64,000 nt of DNA from the NCBI RefSeq assembly GCF_015056685.1, contig NZ_SVFW01000007.1:1-64000 (forward strand). Reading direction: 5' to 3'. Both the position numbers and the translations under genes were made by a program. The notes under the pieces were generated by a model, which saw only the letters and a program-made list of their open reading frames with translations, searched no databases and was not told the DNA's origin. Source of the stretch: Butyrivibrio sp. (GTDB taxonomy: Bacteria; Bacillota; Clostridia; Lachnospirales; Lachnospiraceae). Positions 48,149 to 57,245 of this stretch are shown here, piece after piece (the first letter of the stretch is position 1; each line of letters starts with the position of its first letter).

Positions 48149-49024
48149 TTAATGTAATAAATATCTATAAATTTTGTTTATTGATTCAATCATAGTTATT
48201 TCCGGCTTCCATTTTGTTCTTTCAAAAAACCGGTCACTATTCAATGAATTGTTTGTATATATTTCCGAATCTTCAACCATGATATCAACTTTGCTTAACC
48301 CCTGATTGGTCCCCACTTCACAAACCATATTTGCTAATTCCATTACGGTATAAGAATCATTCCCACCTAAATTATATACTTTTTGTAACCCTTCATTGTT
48401 AATATATTTACAAAACTCTACTATTCCTCTTGCAGCATCCTGAACATCTAAATATTGGAATAGCTGATAGCCTTTCACCACTTTTATCTTATGATTGGTA
48501 ACTGCAGACAACACAAATCTATTAACAATCCTTGCTTCCAATTCTGGTCCTATCAAACTACCAAGTCTTATGCTTGTGTAATGCATATCTCTACATATAG
48601 CAGTCATCATACTTTCGACAGTATATTTCCCCACTGAATACTGATCTCGCAGGCAAAGCATATCTTCCTCCATAGCTGCACTTTTCCTTAAGGGATCATA
48701 TACACTTTGGGATGAAATATTAACAAAATATTTCACTCCACTTTTCTCAGCTCTTTGTATAAGCTTTTGGATATAATCTAGTCCTTCAAAAAAAGCTAGT
48801 CCATCGGTCGTCATGGGAAAAGCACAATTGATAATAATGTCAAATTGAGAAAGATCAAAATAAGTATTCAAAGTATCTTCTCGGCTTATAATAGCGACAT
48901 CATTCCTAGTGATCTTATTAGGATTTCCGGTACTTGCAAAAAGCATCATCTGCCTATTGTCCCATAAATCCATGATTTTTCTACCTAAAAATCCGCTTGC
49001 ACCGGTAAGTAATACTTTCCACAT
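48149..49024 (-). CDS. NAD-dependent sugar epimerase/dehydratase (SDR family)
   Basis: 291 residues from ATG 49024 (AGAGGAATAAC before it; the frame is open to 49045). Extended SDR: KVLLTGASGFLGRKI (NAD loop GxSGFLG), VKYFVNISSQSVYDP (Ser), YSVGKYTVESMMT (Tyr-x3-Lys) and RLGSLIGPELEARIVNRFVL. Reduces, epimerises or dehydrates a nucleotide-sugar. It follows the 636-residue glycosyltransferase by 5 bp and may act in the same step. Confidence 0.88.
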   Translation of the reverse strand: MWKVLLTGASGFLGRKIMDLWDNRQMMLFASTGNPNKITRNDVAIISREDTLNTYFDLSQFDIIINCAFPMTTDGLAFFEGLDYIQKLIQRAEKSGVKYFVNISSQSVYDPLRKSAAMEEDMLCLRDQYSVGKYTVESMMTAICRDMHYTSIRLGSLIGPELEARIVNRFVLSAVTNHKIKVVKGYQLFQYLDVQDAARGIVEFCKYINNEGLQKVYNLGGNDSYTVMELANMVCEVGTNQGLSKVDIMVEDSEIYTNNSLNSDRFFERTKWKPEITMIESINKIYRYLLH

Positions 49025-49029
49025 AGTTG

Positions 49030-50940
49030 TTATTCCTCTACACATCCAGATATTTCTCTTGACTTACTTATAAGCAATTTAATATAAGTCTCAATACTAG
49101 ATATCTGCATACGATCTTTCATCAACTTGCTTCTCTGCAAATAAAAATCCTTATCATCATGCAGTTTCTGAACATATTTTTTACACTCGACATACCCTCC
49201 ATTAACCGCATTTTCAAGTCCTAATCTTGGTAAAACATCAGATGGAAATCGAGTTGTGACTAAAGGTAACCCACATCTCATAGCGCTTCCCATGCTTCCT
49301 CCAGCCCCCGTTCTATCAGGATTCCAATAGACATCGCAGATTCCTTCATAAAATCCCACCAAATCATACTCATATCCCCATTTGACTATTTTTTTCTCAT
49401 CACATAAACGAATGCATCTTTCATTATCATTTAAATATTTAGGATATTTTCCTCCTACCAAAATCCAACAAGCATCATCATTATCTTCTAAAAAGTCACA
49501 AACCACTTCACAAAACTCTGGTGTTGCTTCGCTATTAAGCCTCCCGCCAACCGTTGTAATAACAAAAGCATTATCGGCAATTCCATAATCTTTTCTCACG
49601 AATTGATGTTGAGCCAAGACAGGAATACTACAAATTAACGCTTCCACCATCTGTTCTTTATTTACAGAGTGATATTTTTCATTCTCCTTTTCGCACAATT
49701 CAAGATTTCTGCAAAAATACAAATCACATGCGCTACTTGTACAATATCCTCTCATAGGCATTGCTATTACTTTAAACAGCTGATTGATTTTTCCCGAAAA
49801 ATAAGAATACTCACCACAAAAATCTAAGACCGTCATTGGAGAAAAATCCACCATCCACTTCAATGTATTTGTTGCCCTCTCAATCATGTCTTCTCCGACG
49901 GGATAATAGATATCTATATTCTTATTGATTGACTCATCATGATATTCTTTAAACAATTTTGAATTCATTTCCATGGGATTAATAGGCTGCATAAACGTTT
50001 CCCCAAGTCTATATCTATGCAAATCCAATGGGAAGATTCCCACTTTAATCCCTTGTCGGTCAAGTTCATTGGCGTATGGGATTATAAGTCCATTATGTGA
50101 TGATCCTTCTCCTCGAAGCTCCATACAAATAATCGCAATTCTCTTGCCGTCAGCTTTATATGAATTTGTAGGCACTTCCACTTCATCAAAACATGATTTT
50201 ATTATCGCTCGTTTATCACAATAAAAATCAGGATATCTCAATGAAGAATAGTTCAACTCCATAATTGAAATATCAAATAAACTCCATACCTTTTCATCTG
50301 TTCTTGATAATTGTTTTATATCCGCAAGATATTGCCTAAATATCTCTTCATTAAGGAGTCGGCTTTCATAAAGGAACCTATATATCAGTATATTGTTTTT
50401 ATAATTTGTTCCATCAGCAAATGAAATAATATAGTCCCTTATCTTTTCTTTTTCTTCTAGATCAAGTCCTTTAATTTCTTCAATCCATTCAAAGAAAAAA
50501 TCACTCACTCTGCTTTCATTTACCCAGTAATTTGAAAGCGCTTCATTCATGATTTTTCGATCATTTAATGCACTGGTCAAACTATAAACTACTGTCTGTG
50601 CGATAATCTTTCTGTCACTTAAGTAAACGCACTTTGCTGGGTCAACCCCATACGTTTGACAAAGCTCTCTCTTTATCTGGCCCGCCAATGCATCAGACTC
50701 CACAGATATAACAATATAATCATAGTTATACCTCTGTATTTCAGTAGGTAATACAATGTTATATTTAGTCTCCACCTCTGAGTTCGCATGCTTATCTACA
50801 CACGCGACTATCTCGCAATAGTTGATTGTTGTTAACTGATCAAAAAAACTTCTCCCAACCTTACCCATGGCATATATTATTATTCTTGATCCTTTGGGAA
50901 TTCTCTCATAAGGAAATACGTAAAATTCTTTTGTTCTCAT
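49030..50940 (-). CDS. Large glycosyltransferase-like protein with N-terminal Rossmann module
   Basis: 636 residues. Residues 15-130 carry the locus-type module (SRIIIYAMGKVGRSFFDQLT, VACVDKHANSEVETKYNIVL). A helical region to about 260 follows, then a GT-B like portion: RIAIICMELRGEGSSHNGLI, AFVITTVGGRLNSEATPEF, ACWILVGGKYP and VYWNPDRTGAGGSMGSAMRCG, which resembles the GT4 nucleotide-sugar site. Probably a retaining glycosyltransferase. The family cannot be named more exactly. Confidence 0.72.
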   Translation of the reverse strand: MRTKEFYVFPYERIPKGSRIIIYAMGKVGRSFFDQLTTINYCEIVACVDKHANSEVETKYNIVLPTEIQRYNYDYIVISVESDALAGQIKRELCQTYGVDPAKCVYLSDRKIIAQTVVYSLTSALNDRKIMNEALSNYWVNESRVSDFFFEWIEEIKGLDLEEKEKIRDYIISFADGTNYKNNILIYRFLYESRLLNEEIFRQYLADIKQLSRTDEKVWSLFDISIMELNYSSLRYPDFYCDKRAIIKSCFDEVEVPTNSYKADGKRIAIICMELRGEGSSHNGLIIPYANELDRQGIKVGIFPLDLHRYRLGETFMQPINPMEMNSKLFKEYHDESINKNIDIYYPVGEDMIERATNTLKWMVDFSPMTVLDFCGEYSYFSGKINQLFKVIAMPMRGYCTSSACDLYFCRNLELCEKENEKYHSVNKEQMVEALICSIPVLAQHQFVRKDYGIADNAFVITTVGGRLNSEATPEFCEVVCDFLEDNDDACWILVGGKYPKYLNDNERCIRLCDEKKIVKWGYEYDLVGFYEGICDVYWNPDRTGAGGSMGSAMRCGLPLVTTRFPSDVLPRLGLENAVNGGYVECKKYVQKLHDDKDFYLQRSKLMKDRMQISSIETYIKLLISKSREISGCVEE

Positions 50941-50973
50941 GCTATTACCAATACCATCTCTTTCTATTCAGGA

Positions 50974-51780
50974 TTAAAGCAAATCCAAAATATGTCTACG
51001 CAATTCTATATATTCTCCGGTACGTCTCAACTTGTCATCCCCAACATTCCCATCTAAAGGAGTCGAAAACATCGCATTAAACATCCCTTTTATCCTACAT
51101 GGGCTATCTCCCAACACCACGATTCGACTCGCTAATTCTAGCGCTTCATCCACATCATGTGTAATTAGAACCACAGTATTATTTGTATCACGCCATATTT
51201 TCCTTACCAATATCTGCATCTTACTTCTCGTGATGGCATCTAAGGCACCAAATGGTTCATCCATTAAAATAACCGAAGGCTCATTGATAAGTACCCTTGC
51301 AAGAGCCACTCGTTGCTTCATTCCGCCGGAAAGCTCATATGTTTTTGCATGTGCACAATCAGCTAGTCCAACCAATTCCAAATATTGATTAACTCTATCA
51401 GATATTCTAGTTTTATCTTCGCCACGCATCTTCGGACCATATGCTACATTATCAAACACATCATACCAAGGAAAAAGAGTTGGTGATTGGAATATAATTT
51501 CTCTCTTCCAATCCATTCCCCGTATTTCTTCACCCATCATGGTGATTTTCCCCGCAGTAGGTTGAATGATTCCTGCCATTAGTGATAATAATGTTGTCTT
51601 CCCACAGCCGGATGGCCCCACCAAAACAACAAATTCTCCTTGATGTACTTCAAAATTAAAATCATCTATTATCTTTTTCCAAGATTGAATGCTTTTTTCG
51701 TCATACATATAGGAAACATTTTGAAGATTCAATACACAGCTATTATCATATCTATAAAAATTTCTTTTCATTCCATTCAT
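50974..51780 (-). CDS. ABC transporter ATP-binding protein (nitrate/sulfonate/taurine type)
   Basis: 268 residues: Walker A LVGPSGCGKTTLL, Q-loop IIFQSPTLFPWYD, signature ELSGGMKQRVALARVL, Walker B VILMDEPFGALDA and H-loop LITHDVDEAL. The SsuB/TauB/NrtD clade is recognisable from PTLFPWYDVFDNVAYGP and the DEPFGALDAITR block. It energises import with the permease (52820-53587) and binding lipoprotein (51777-52823). Genes overlap by 4 bp. It is unusual to find this importer inside a glycan locus. Confidence 0.9.
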   Translation of the reverse strand: MNGMKRNFYRYDNSCVLNLQNVSYMYDEKSIQSWKKIIDDFNFEVHQGEFVVLVGPSGCGKTTLLSLMAGIIQPTAGKITMMGEEIRGMDWKREIIFQSPTLFPWYDVFDNVAYGPKMRGEDKTRISDRVNQYLELVGLADCAHAKTYELSGGMKQRVALARVLINEPSVILMDEPFGALDAITRSKMQILVRKIWRDTNNTVVLITHDVDEALELASRIVVLGDSPCRIKGMFNAMFSTPLDGNVGDDKLRRTGEYIELRRHILDLL

Positions 51781-52823
51781 TCCACGCCATTTATAAATTC
51801 AGAATCAACTTTTTCTCTAAATGACTCAAGTTTTGGTTCCTCTAGAACATCTCCTTGCTCATACAAGAAAACAGCCGTCTCATATAAAGTATTTGCCAAT
51901 GAATCTGATCCAAACCATTGAGTTCCTTTTTGCTCATCACACGTAAGCCACAAAGAAGATTCGATTTGATTTATGCATGTCTTTTTATCTATTCCTAAAT
52001 CCTTAGAAAGTGAAAGTCCTGCTTCATCTGGATCACTCTTATAAAGCCTAACTGCTTGATCCATCAATGAAATGTATTTTTGAACTAAAAACGGATAATT
52101 CTCCGCGAACTTTGTGCTTACTATTTCCACATCCATCGTTGCATATCCATAATTCGACAATTCTTTAGCACTCGTCAGTCTAAGTGCCCCCAGTTTCTCC
52201 AATTCAGTTACCTGCGGGTCCCAAATAAATGCTGCGTCTATATCTCCTCTTTGATACGCAGCAACTATACTACTTGCATTCATGTCAATAATATCAACAT
52301 CTTCAGCAGATACATTGTTGCATTCTAAATATTTCAATAAACTATAATGTGAAGTCGAGGAAAAAACTGTTGCGACAGTTTTCCCTTTTAAATCTCCTGC
52401 GTTCTTTATTCCAAGTTTTGGGTTTACCATGAGGGATTCTATATCTCCCAAAACACTTTGAATATATATCACCTTACAATCAACATCATTTGATATAGCC
52501 AAAGCAGCCGGAACAGATCCCAACAATCCAAAATCAATCTCTCCACTAGCCATAGCCATGTTTACATCCCTGCCACCATCAAACTTTACTATCTCAACAG
52601 GAATCCCCATTTGGGCTTCTAACCATCCTTCAGCTTTAGCTATTCCCTCTGGATCAGCTAAAGTCTGTGTCCCTATGATTACTTTTTCAGGCAAGTTTTC
52701 ATTTCTTTCATTATGTCCACATCCAATAAAAAATAATGTTGATAATGCCAAAAGCATAACAACTATAGAAGTTTTTCTGGCTTTAAGTCTACCTGAATTC
52801 TTTATAAATCCATTTCTAATCAT
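51777..52823 (-). CDS. ABC transporter substrate-binding lipoprotein (SsuA/TauA-like)
   Basis: 348 residues. A signal peptide ends in the lipobox LFFIGC (Cys about 35), anchoring it outside the membrane. The NMT1/SsuA-like fold follows: KVIIGTQTLADPEGIAKAEG, VEIVKFDGGRDVNMAMASGE, IDFGLLGSVPAALAIS, DLKGKTVATVFSSTSHYSLL and YQRGDIDAAFIWDPQVTELE. Family members bind taurine, alkanesulfonates, nitrate or thiamine precursors; the ligand here is not predictable. Overlaps the ATPase and permease genes by 4 bp each. Confidence 0.88.
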   Translation of the reverse strand: MIRNGFIKNSGRLKARKTSIVVMLLALSTLFFIGCGHNERNENLPEKVIIGTQTLADPEGIAKAEGWLEAQMGIPVEIVKFDGGRDVNMAMASGEIDFGLLGSVPAALAISNDVDCKVIYIQSVLGDIESLMVNPKLGIKNAGDLKGKTVATVFSSTSHYSLLKYLECNNVSAEDVDIIDMNASSIVAAYQRGDIDAAFIWDPQVTELEKLGALRLTSAKELSNYGYATMDVEIVSTKFAENYPFLVQKYISLMDQAVRLYKSDPDEAGLSLSKDLGIDKKTCINQIESSLWLTCDEQKGTQWFGSDSLANTLYETAVFLYEQGDVLEEPKLESFREKVDSEFINGVE

Positions 52824-53587
52824 ACATTTTTACCTTTCCACGGGGCTGCCAACCGCCCTATAATGATAATGATATTGTCAAGAATAATTCCTGTTATTCC
52901 CATAATCAGTATTCCAACAAAAATAATGTCACTTCTTAAATAATTTGAAGCATCCAAAACCATCCAACCAATACCTCCTCTAGAAGCGACCATTTCAGCA
53001 GCTACAAGAGTGGTGTACCCCACTCCCATAGCTGTACGTAGTCCAGAAAATATATCCGGTAATACATATGGAAATACAACTGTTCTAAAAACCTGTCTTC
53101 TCTTTGCCCCTAATGCTTTAGCTGAATAAATATAGTTGGGTTCTATTCTAGATACTGCTTGAGAACAGGAGATATATAGTGGAGCAAAACTTGCCAAAAA
53201 CAATAAAAAGATTTTTGAGCCATCACCTATACCTAGCCAAAGAATCAGCAATGTATAATATGCCAAAGGTGGCAAAGGCCTATAAAAATTTATAATCGGC
53301 TCAATCACATCTCTGAACACAGAATTATATCCGCTTAACAATCCCAAAGGAATTGCCGTTATTGCTGCTAACAGATATGCTATAAACAATCTCCTAAGGC
53401 TTTCAGTTATGTGAACAATTAAGGGCACCCCTTTATATCCATTTAAACAGATTTCTACAAAAGCTTTCCATACACGTTGAGGACTTGGTAAAAACAAGTC
53501 GTTTACAAAGAAACAATTAGATGCGCAAAACCATATCACAATAAAAATAGCAACAACAATATATTTGAGAGGCAGACTCTTTTTCAT
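52820..53587 (-). CDS. ABC transporter permease (SsuC/TauC-like)
   Basis: 255 residues with about six membrane helices. The EAA-type loop is SAKALGAKRRQVFRTVVFPY, and VLPDIFSGLRTAMGVGYTTL with VAAEMVASRGGIGWMV are typical of the sulfonate/nitrate permeases. First gene of the ssuC-ssuA-ssuB-like trio, and 48 bp after the ATP-grasp gene 53635-55164, so it may be read from the same transcript as the glycan genes. Confidence 0.9.
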   Translation of the reverse strand: MKKSLPLKYIVVAIFIVIWFCASNCFFVNDLFLPSPQRVWKAFVEICLNGYKGVPLIVHITESLRRLFIAYLLAAITAIPLGLLSGYNSVFRDVIEPIINFYRPLPPLAYYTLLILWLGIGDGSKIFLLFLASFAPLYISCSQAVSRIEPNYIYSAKALGAKRRQVFRTVVFPYVLPDIFSGLRTAMGVGYTTLVAAEMVASRGGIGWMVLDASNYLRSDIIFVGILIMGITGIILDNIIIIIGRLAAPWKGKNV

Positions 53588-53634
53588 AATTTACTCCCAC
53601 CCATAATTTTTAACTAATACAATATAGCTAACTA

Positions 53635-55164
53635 TTACCATAGCTCACCTATTTTTTTATCCATATCAACAGAATCAAACGGAATTAATCCTCCACATGG
53701 TGTAAGCGTTAATTCCGCTATATAAAATCGTTTCTTTGTAACAAAAAAATCCACTCTTAAAAAATCAAACGCGCCTGATATTCTTTCGGCCAGCAGACGC
53801 ATCTCATCCAATCTTTCGTCTATCTTATCAATTTCAAGCGACGGATGAACTCTTCCACGTATTCCTTCCATCCGTTTTCCATCAGGATAGAAAAATGACG
53901 TTTCTATTCCTAGAAAGGCCCCATTTTCATCAAAATAGTCCCTTCCTATGTTCATCAGCCCCATCTTCCCATGAAACATCCATAGCCTGTAATCAAACAC
54001 ATCATCATCTATTAGCTCTTCTGCAATTATTCTTGGCTTAACATGTTTAAATGTCCCATTAAATGATGAGTAATACATGCTCTTGTATTTTCCAACCCAG
54101 CCCTTAACTATCTCCATAATGCTAGGAATATCAATACTAGCCTTATCCTTTACAAGTATAACTCTTCTGCCGTCTCCACCATTTGTAGCCTTTAAAACAA
54201 ATGAATTAGGTAGCGACTCTAAATCTATATCTTCAGGTCTTTCCCAAATGCCATAAATTTTCGTGGCAAGATCATCCGCCCCTAGAGTTTCAGCTAAATA
54301 CGATCTCATCTCATATTTATCAGTAACACGCATGAACAAAGGATTGTCGGCTTCTCTTATTTGCATGACAATATTCTTTTCGTTAAACCTAATCGGATTA
54401 TCATAATCCAAAATATATTCATTTCCGTATACATCATTGAAGTAATAGCTAATCTGTTCCTTTTTTAATTCTTCATCCCCACTATTATCAATCAATGCAT
54501 TGACCACTTTATCTGTATGCAAAAAATATTTGTATCTTTCCGTTTGTCTCTTTTGTATTGCTGCCACCCAAGTCTGTAGAGCGCTTATTTGATTTCTCAT
54601 TGTTTCAATAGTAGCTCTGGCTTCTTTTGTCCTCTTATACAAGCGAATCATTTCGCTTCTTGCCATGTTATTCCTAACTTCTAATTGTTCACAGCATCTC
54701 CGCCTCTTTCTACTGGTTTTTATTAAAAAAGTTCCCAAAACATTGAACGGTTTTGAACGTTCCATATAAGCAAATGAAAATACATCACTAATCCCTAACC
54801 CCAAGACATTAGTATATATTTCATCTATGTGTTCCATCGGCGTTATTAATACTACGACATCTTTTTCATCTTTTAGCTTTTGGGGAGGACAAATACATTT
54901 ATTGTAGATGTATTCCATAGAATTTAAATCAGTTATCATCCCATCAACAATATAGCTTACTGAAATATCGGAATAGATATTTAGAAATAAACTACACATT
55001 ACGCCGCAGCCGTACAAAACAAGCTTTTTTTTTCTTGATAAAATATCAAACTCGCGCCATGTCCTTTTTTGCAATTCTACTGGGCAATGCATTTTTCCAT
55101 GTTGCTGCTGTAAATATAGATGATATTGTAACAATAATCTATCTACATCACTGGCTGCCATCAC
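53635..55164 (-). CDS. TupA-like ATP-grasp protein with N-terminal Rossmann module
   Basis: 509 residues. Residues 45-140 hold the locus-type module (KLVLYGCGVMCSLFLNIYSD, DVVVLITPMEHIDEI). A coiled-coil-like linker (EMIRLYKRTKEARATIETMR) leads to a TupA-type ATP-grasp: FMRVTDKYEMRSYLAETLGA, LPNSFVLKATNGGDGRRVIL, ELIDDDVFDYRLWMFHGKMG and FDFLRVDFFVTKKRFYIAEL. TupA-like enzymes ligate an amino acid or similar group to glycans or teichuronopeptides. It overlaps the beta-propeller gene by 4 bp. Confidence 0.82.
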   Translation of the reverse strand: MMAASDVDRLLLQYHLYLQQQHGKMHCPVELQKRTWREFDILSRKKKLVLYGCGVMCSLFLNIYSDISVSYIVDGMITDLNSMEYIYNKCICPPQKLKDEKDVVVLITPMEHIDEIYTNVLGLGISDVFSFAYMERSKPFNVLGTFLIKTSRKRRRCCEQLEVRNNMARSEMIRLYKRTKEARATIETMRNQISALQTWVAAIQKRQTERYKYFLHTDKVVNALIDNSGDEELKKEQISYYFNDVYGNEYILDYDNPIRFNEKNIVMQIREADNPLFMRVTDKYEMRSYLAETLGADDLATKIYGIWERPEDIDLESLPNSFVLKATNGGDGRRVILVKDKASIDIPSIMEIVKGWVGKYKSMYYSSFNGTFKHVKPRIIAEELIDDDVFDYRLWMFHGKMGLMNIGRDYFDENGAFLGIETSFFYPDGKRMEGIRGRVHPSLEIDKIDERLDEMRLLAERISGAFDFLRVDFFVTKKRFYIAELTLTPCGGLIPFDSVDMDKKIGELW

Positions 55165-56291
55165 AAACCTCCTTTAACCAAATCACTTAACCCATACAAA
55201 TCATTTTCTCGCCAAACGCTACCAAAGAGTTTTACAAATCCGTTACTAATCTGCTCTCGCATTGCTAAGCCTATATATAGATAAGTACTCTTTTCTACTT
55301 TTTTCTTTTTATCATACACGTACAATCGTCGATTACTCCTGCAGAATATCAAAGTGTAGTTGTCATTCTCGTCGACATATGAAAACTTTGTAAAATCACC
55401 ACTACCAAAGACTAATTCTCCGTCAGAATACATATCTGCTGACTCAAAGCTGATATTTTGTTCATTTAATATATTCCACCGAGCCATATGATTGGCGCGA
55501 TCCGGAAAAACTATCAAATCAGTTCCCATTCTGCACATTTTGAAAAATTGAACCTTCTCACGAATCACGTCACTATATGGGAAAAGTTGATTATTGTCAG
55601 TATCCCAAATCGAAAAGCTTTGATTTAACCCAGGAACCAAAAAGAGTTTATGATCCACTTTGTACAGATTATTAAAACCGCCATTATCGTCACCTAATTT
55701 GATAATAGAATAATCCATACTAGATGCATCAAATTCTACTAGGACATTTGCCTTACCTCCCAAAAGAAAAAAACGCTTCTCATCAAATTTGCAAATTGCC
55801 CTAGAAAAATAGAATGGAACATCTCTTTTTCCTATTCGCCTCATTTCGTCGTATAGTTCAAAAAATGACTGAGTCAGTAAGGTATCCATGTCTATTCTGA
55901 TAAATTCTGCACTCATATCACCAAAAACATAAACAAAGTGATCCCACTGTGCCAAACAATAGAATCTTCTATTCGAACAGTCTTTTTTTTCCAACTTTAT
56001 CTGATAAAAATCCCCAGTTAACGTATCGTATACAGCAATATTATCAGCACTATCAGGTGCAAAAATCAGCTTATGCATCCAAATAATGCAGCTACTAAAC
56101 AAAAATGATTTCCATATAGCTTCATTTGGAAAAAAACCCTTCCATTCTAACTCATCTTTCTCAATGTCATAGCAAAACAAACTATTGAATCCCATTGCGC
56201 TGTACCACAGCCTTCCTTCCTCATCAATAGCTCCTGCACCTATTTCTGTATAATGGATTCGTTTTTTATTTACGGTCGTCAAAAAATACAC
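55161..56291 (-). CDS. Predicted beta-propeller protein, function unknown
   Basis: 376 residues rich in repeated beta strands (AIDEEGRLWYSAMGFNSLFC, NIAVYDTLTGDFYQIKLEK, RFFLLGGKANVLVEFDASSM, FSIWDTDNNQLFPYSD), about six blades of 50-60 residues, with aromatic W/F at strand ends like Kelch/WD folds. No signal peptide. Overlap with the ATP-grasp gene indicates a joint role, perhaps binding the glycan or scaffolding the ligase. Not assigned to a family. Confidence 0.6.
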   Translation of the reverse strand: MYFLTTVNKKRIHYTEIGAGAIDEEGRLWYSAMGFNSLFCYDIEKDELEWKGFFPNEAIWKSFLFSSCIIWMHKLIFAPDSADNIAVYDTLTGDFYQIKLEKKDCSNRRFYCLAQWDHFVYVFGDMSAEFIRIDMDTLLTQSFFELYDEMRRIGKRDVPFYFSRAICKFDEKRFFLLGGKANVLVEFDASSMDYSIIKLGDDNGGFNNLYKVDHKLFLVPGLNQSFSIWDTDNNQLFPYSDVIREKVQFFKMCRMGTDLIVFPDRANHMARWNILNEQNISFESADMYSDGELVFGSGDFTKFSYVDENDNYTLIFCRSNRRLYVYDKKKKVEKSTYLYIGLAMREQISNGFVKLFGSVWRENDLYGLSDLVKGGL

Positions 56292-56304
56292 CTCACATCC
56301 AAAG

Positions 56305-57240
56305 TTAATTATCTATTTGTTTCTCTAATACCCTGAACATTTCATTAATATCTTCAATATTTACATCTTGATGAACCGGCAAATTTAAGATTCGTTTTGA
56401 AACGTACTGAGATGATTCTGCTTCAAAGCTCTTTAGTTCGTCAATCATCGTATGGTACAAGCTTATCACTCCAAATCCAAGTTCGTTTACATTCTGGTAA
56501 ATCTTATAACGCTCTTCTTCATTAACCAAAATTGGATACGTTTGAGGAGTGCATTTTAGATTAGTTGCCAACTTAATGGTTTCAATATTTAATGAACTGC
56601 AAAGCTGCTTCCACGCCTCTGCATTTTCTTTACGTTTACGAGCAATGCCTAACAAATCATACTCAAATACATTGACAGATTCGTTTTCCGGCGACAGCTC
56701 ATCTAAGATGGCTCGATTTGCATCTGGTACATTCAAAACACCTCCCTGAGAATACGGAAGCATTTTATGTAATGAATATAAAAAATAATCGCCTTTCCCA
56801 CATGCTTCATCTACTAAATGTGAAAACATAGCATGTGCACAGTCTTCAATAATGATAACGTTTTCACTTTTAAGGACATCAGACAATAAGTCATAGTTTG
56901 GATCAATATATCCAAAATAATGTACCAAAAGAATAGCTGTAGTTTTATTTTTATTTCTGTTTTTGATTTGTTTAATGAGTTCATCCACACATACACATAA
57001 GTTCCTATCAAGCCGATAAAATTCATGCTGAATTCCCAACTCACAGATTGGATCAAAAATACCACTCCCTTCTTTAGGGGAGATTCCAATGTAAGCTGGC
57101 AAATATATCATTAAGTCATTATTTCTTTTCAAAACACCAAGTAGATCTTTAAAGGCATTCCTTGCACTGTTATAAGCAAGCATATGCGTTTTGAAATTAC
57201 TTACCTTCGTTGGTTTCTTATCAATCATTACACTCCTCAC
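56305..57240 (-). CDS. DegT/DnrJ/EryC1/StrS-type protein (short)
   Basis: 311 residues, 50-60 shorter than usual sugar aminotransferases. AILLVHYFGYIDPNYD and VIIIEDCAHAMFSH (PLP-binding Asp) and SLHKMLPYSQGG (PLP Lys) are present, so it is likely catalytic. It may be a distant or trimmed aminotransferase, since the small domain is reduced. It starts 5 bp after the ATP-grasp gene 57246-58538. Substrate is probably a keto-sugar nucleotide. Confidence 0.75.
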   Translation of the reverse strand: MRSVMIDKKPTKVSNFKTHMLAYNSARNAFKDLLGVLKRNNDLMIYLPAYIGISPKEGSGIFDPICELGIQHEFYRLDRNLCVCVDELIKQIKNRNKNKTTAILLVHYFGYIDPNYDLLSDVLKSENVIIIEDCAHAMFSHLVDEACGKGDYFLYSLHKMLPYSQGGVLNVPDANRAILDELSPENESVNVFEYDLLGIARKRKENAEAWKQLCSSLNIETIKLATNLKCTPQTYPILVNEEERYKIYQNVNELGFGVISLYHTMIDELKSFEAESSQYVSKRILNLPVHQDVNIEDINEMFRVLEKQIDN

Positions 57241-57245
57241 AGTTA

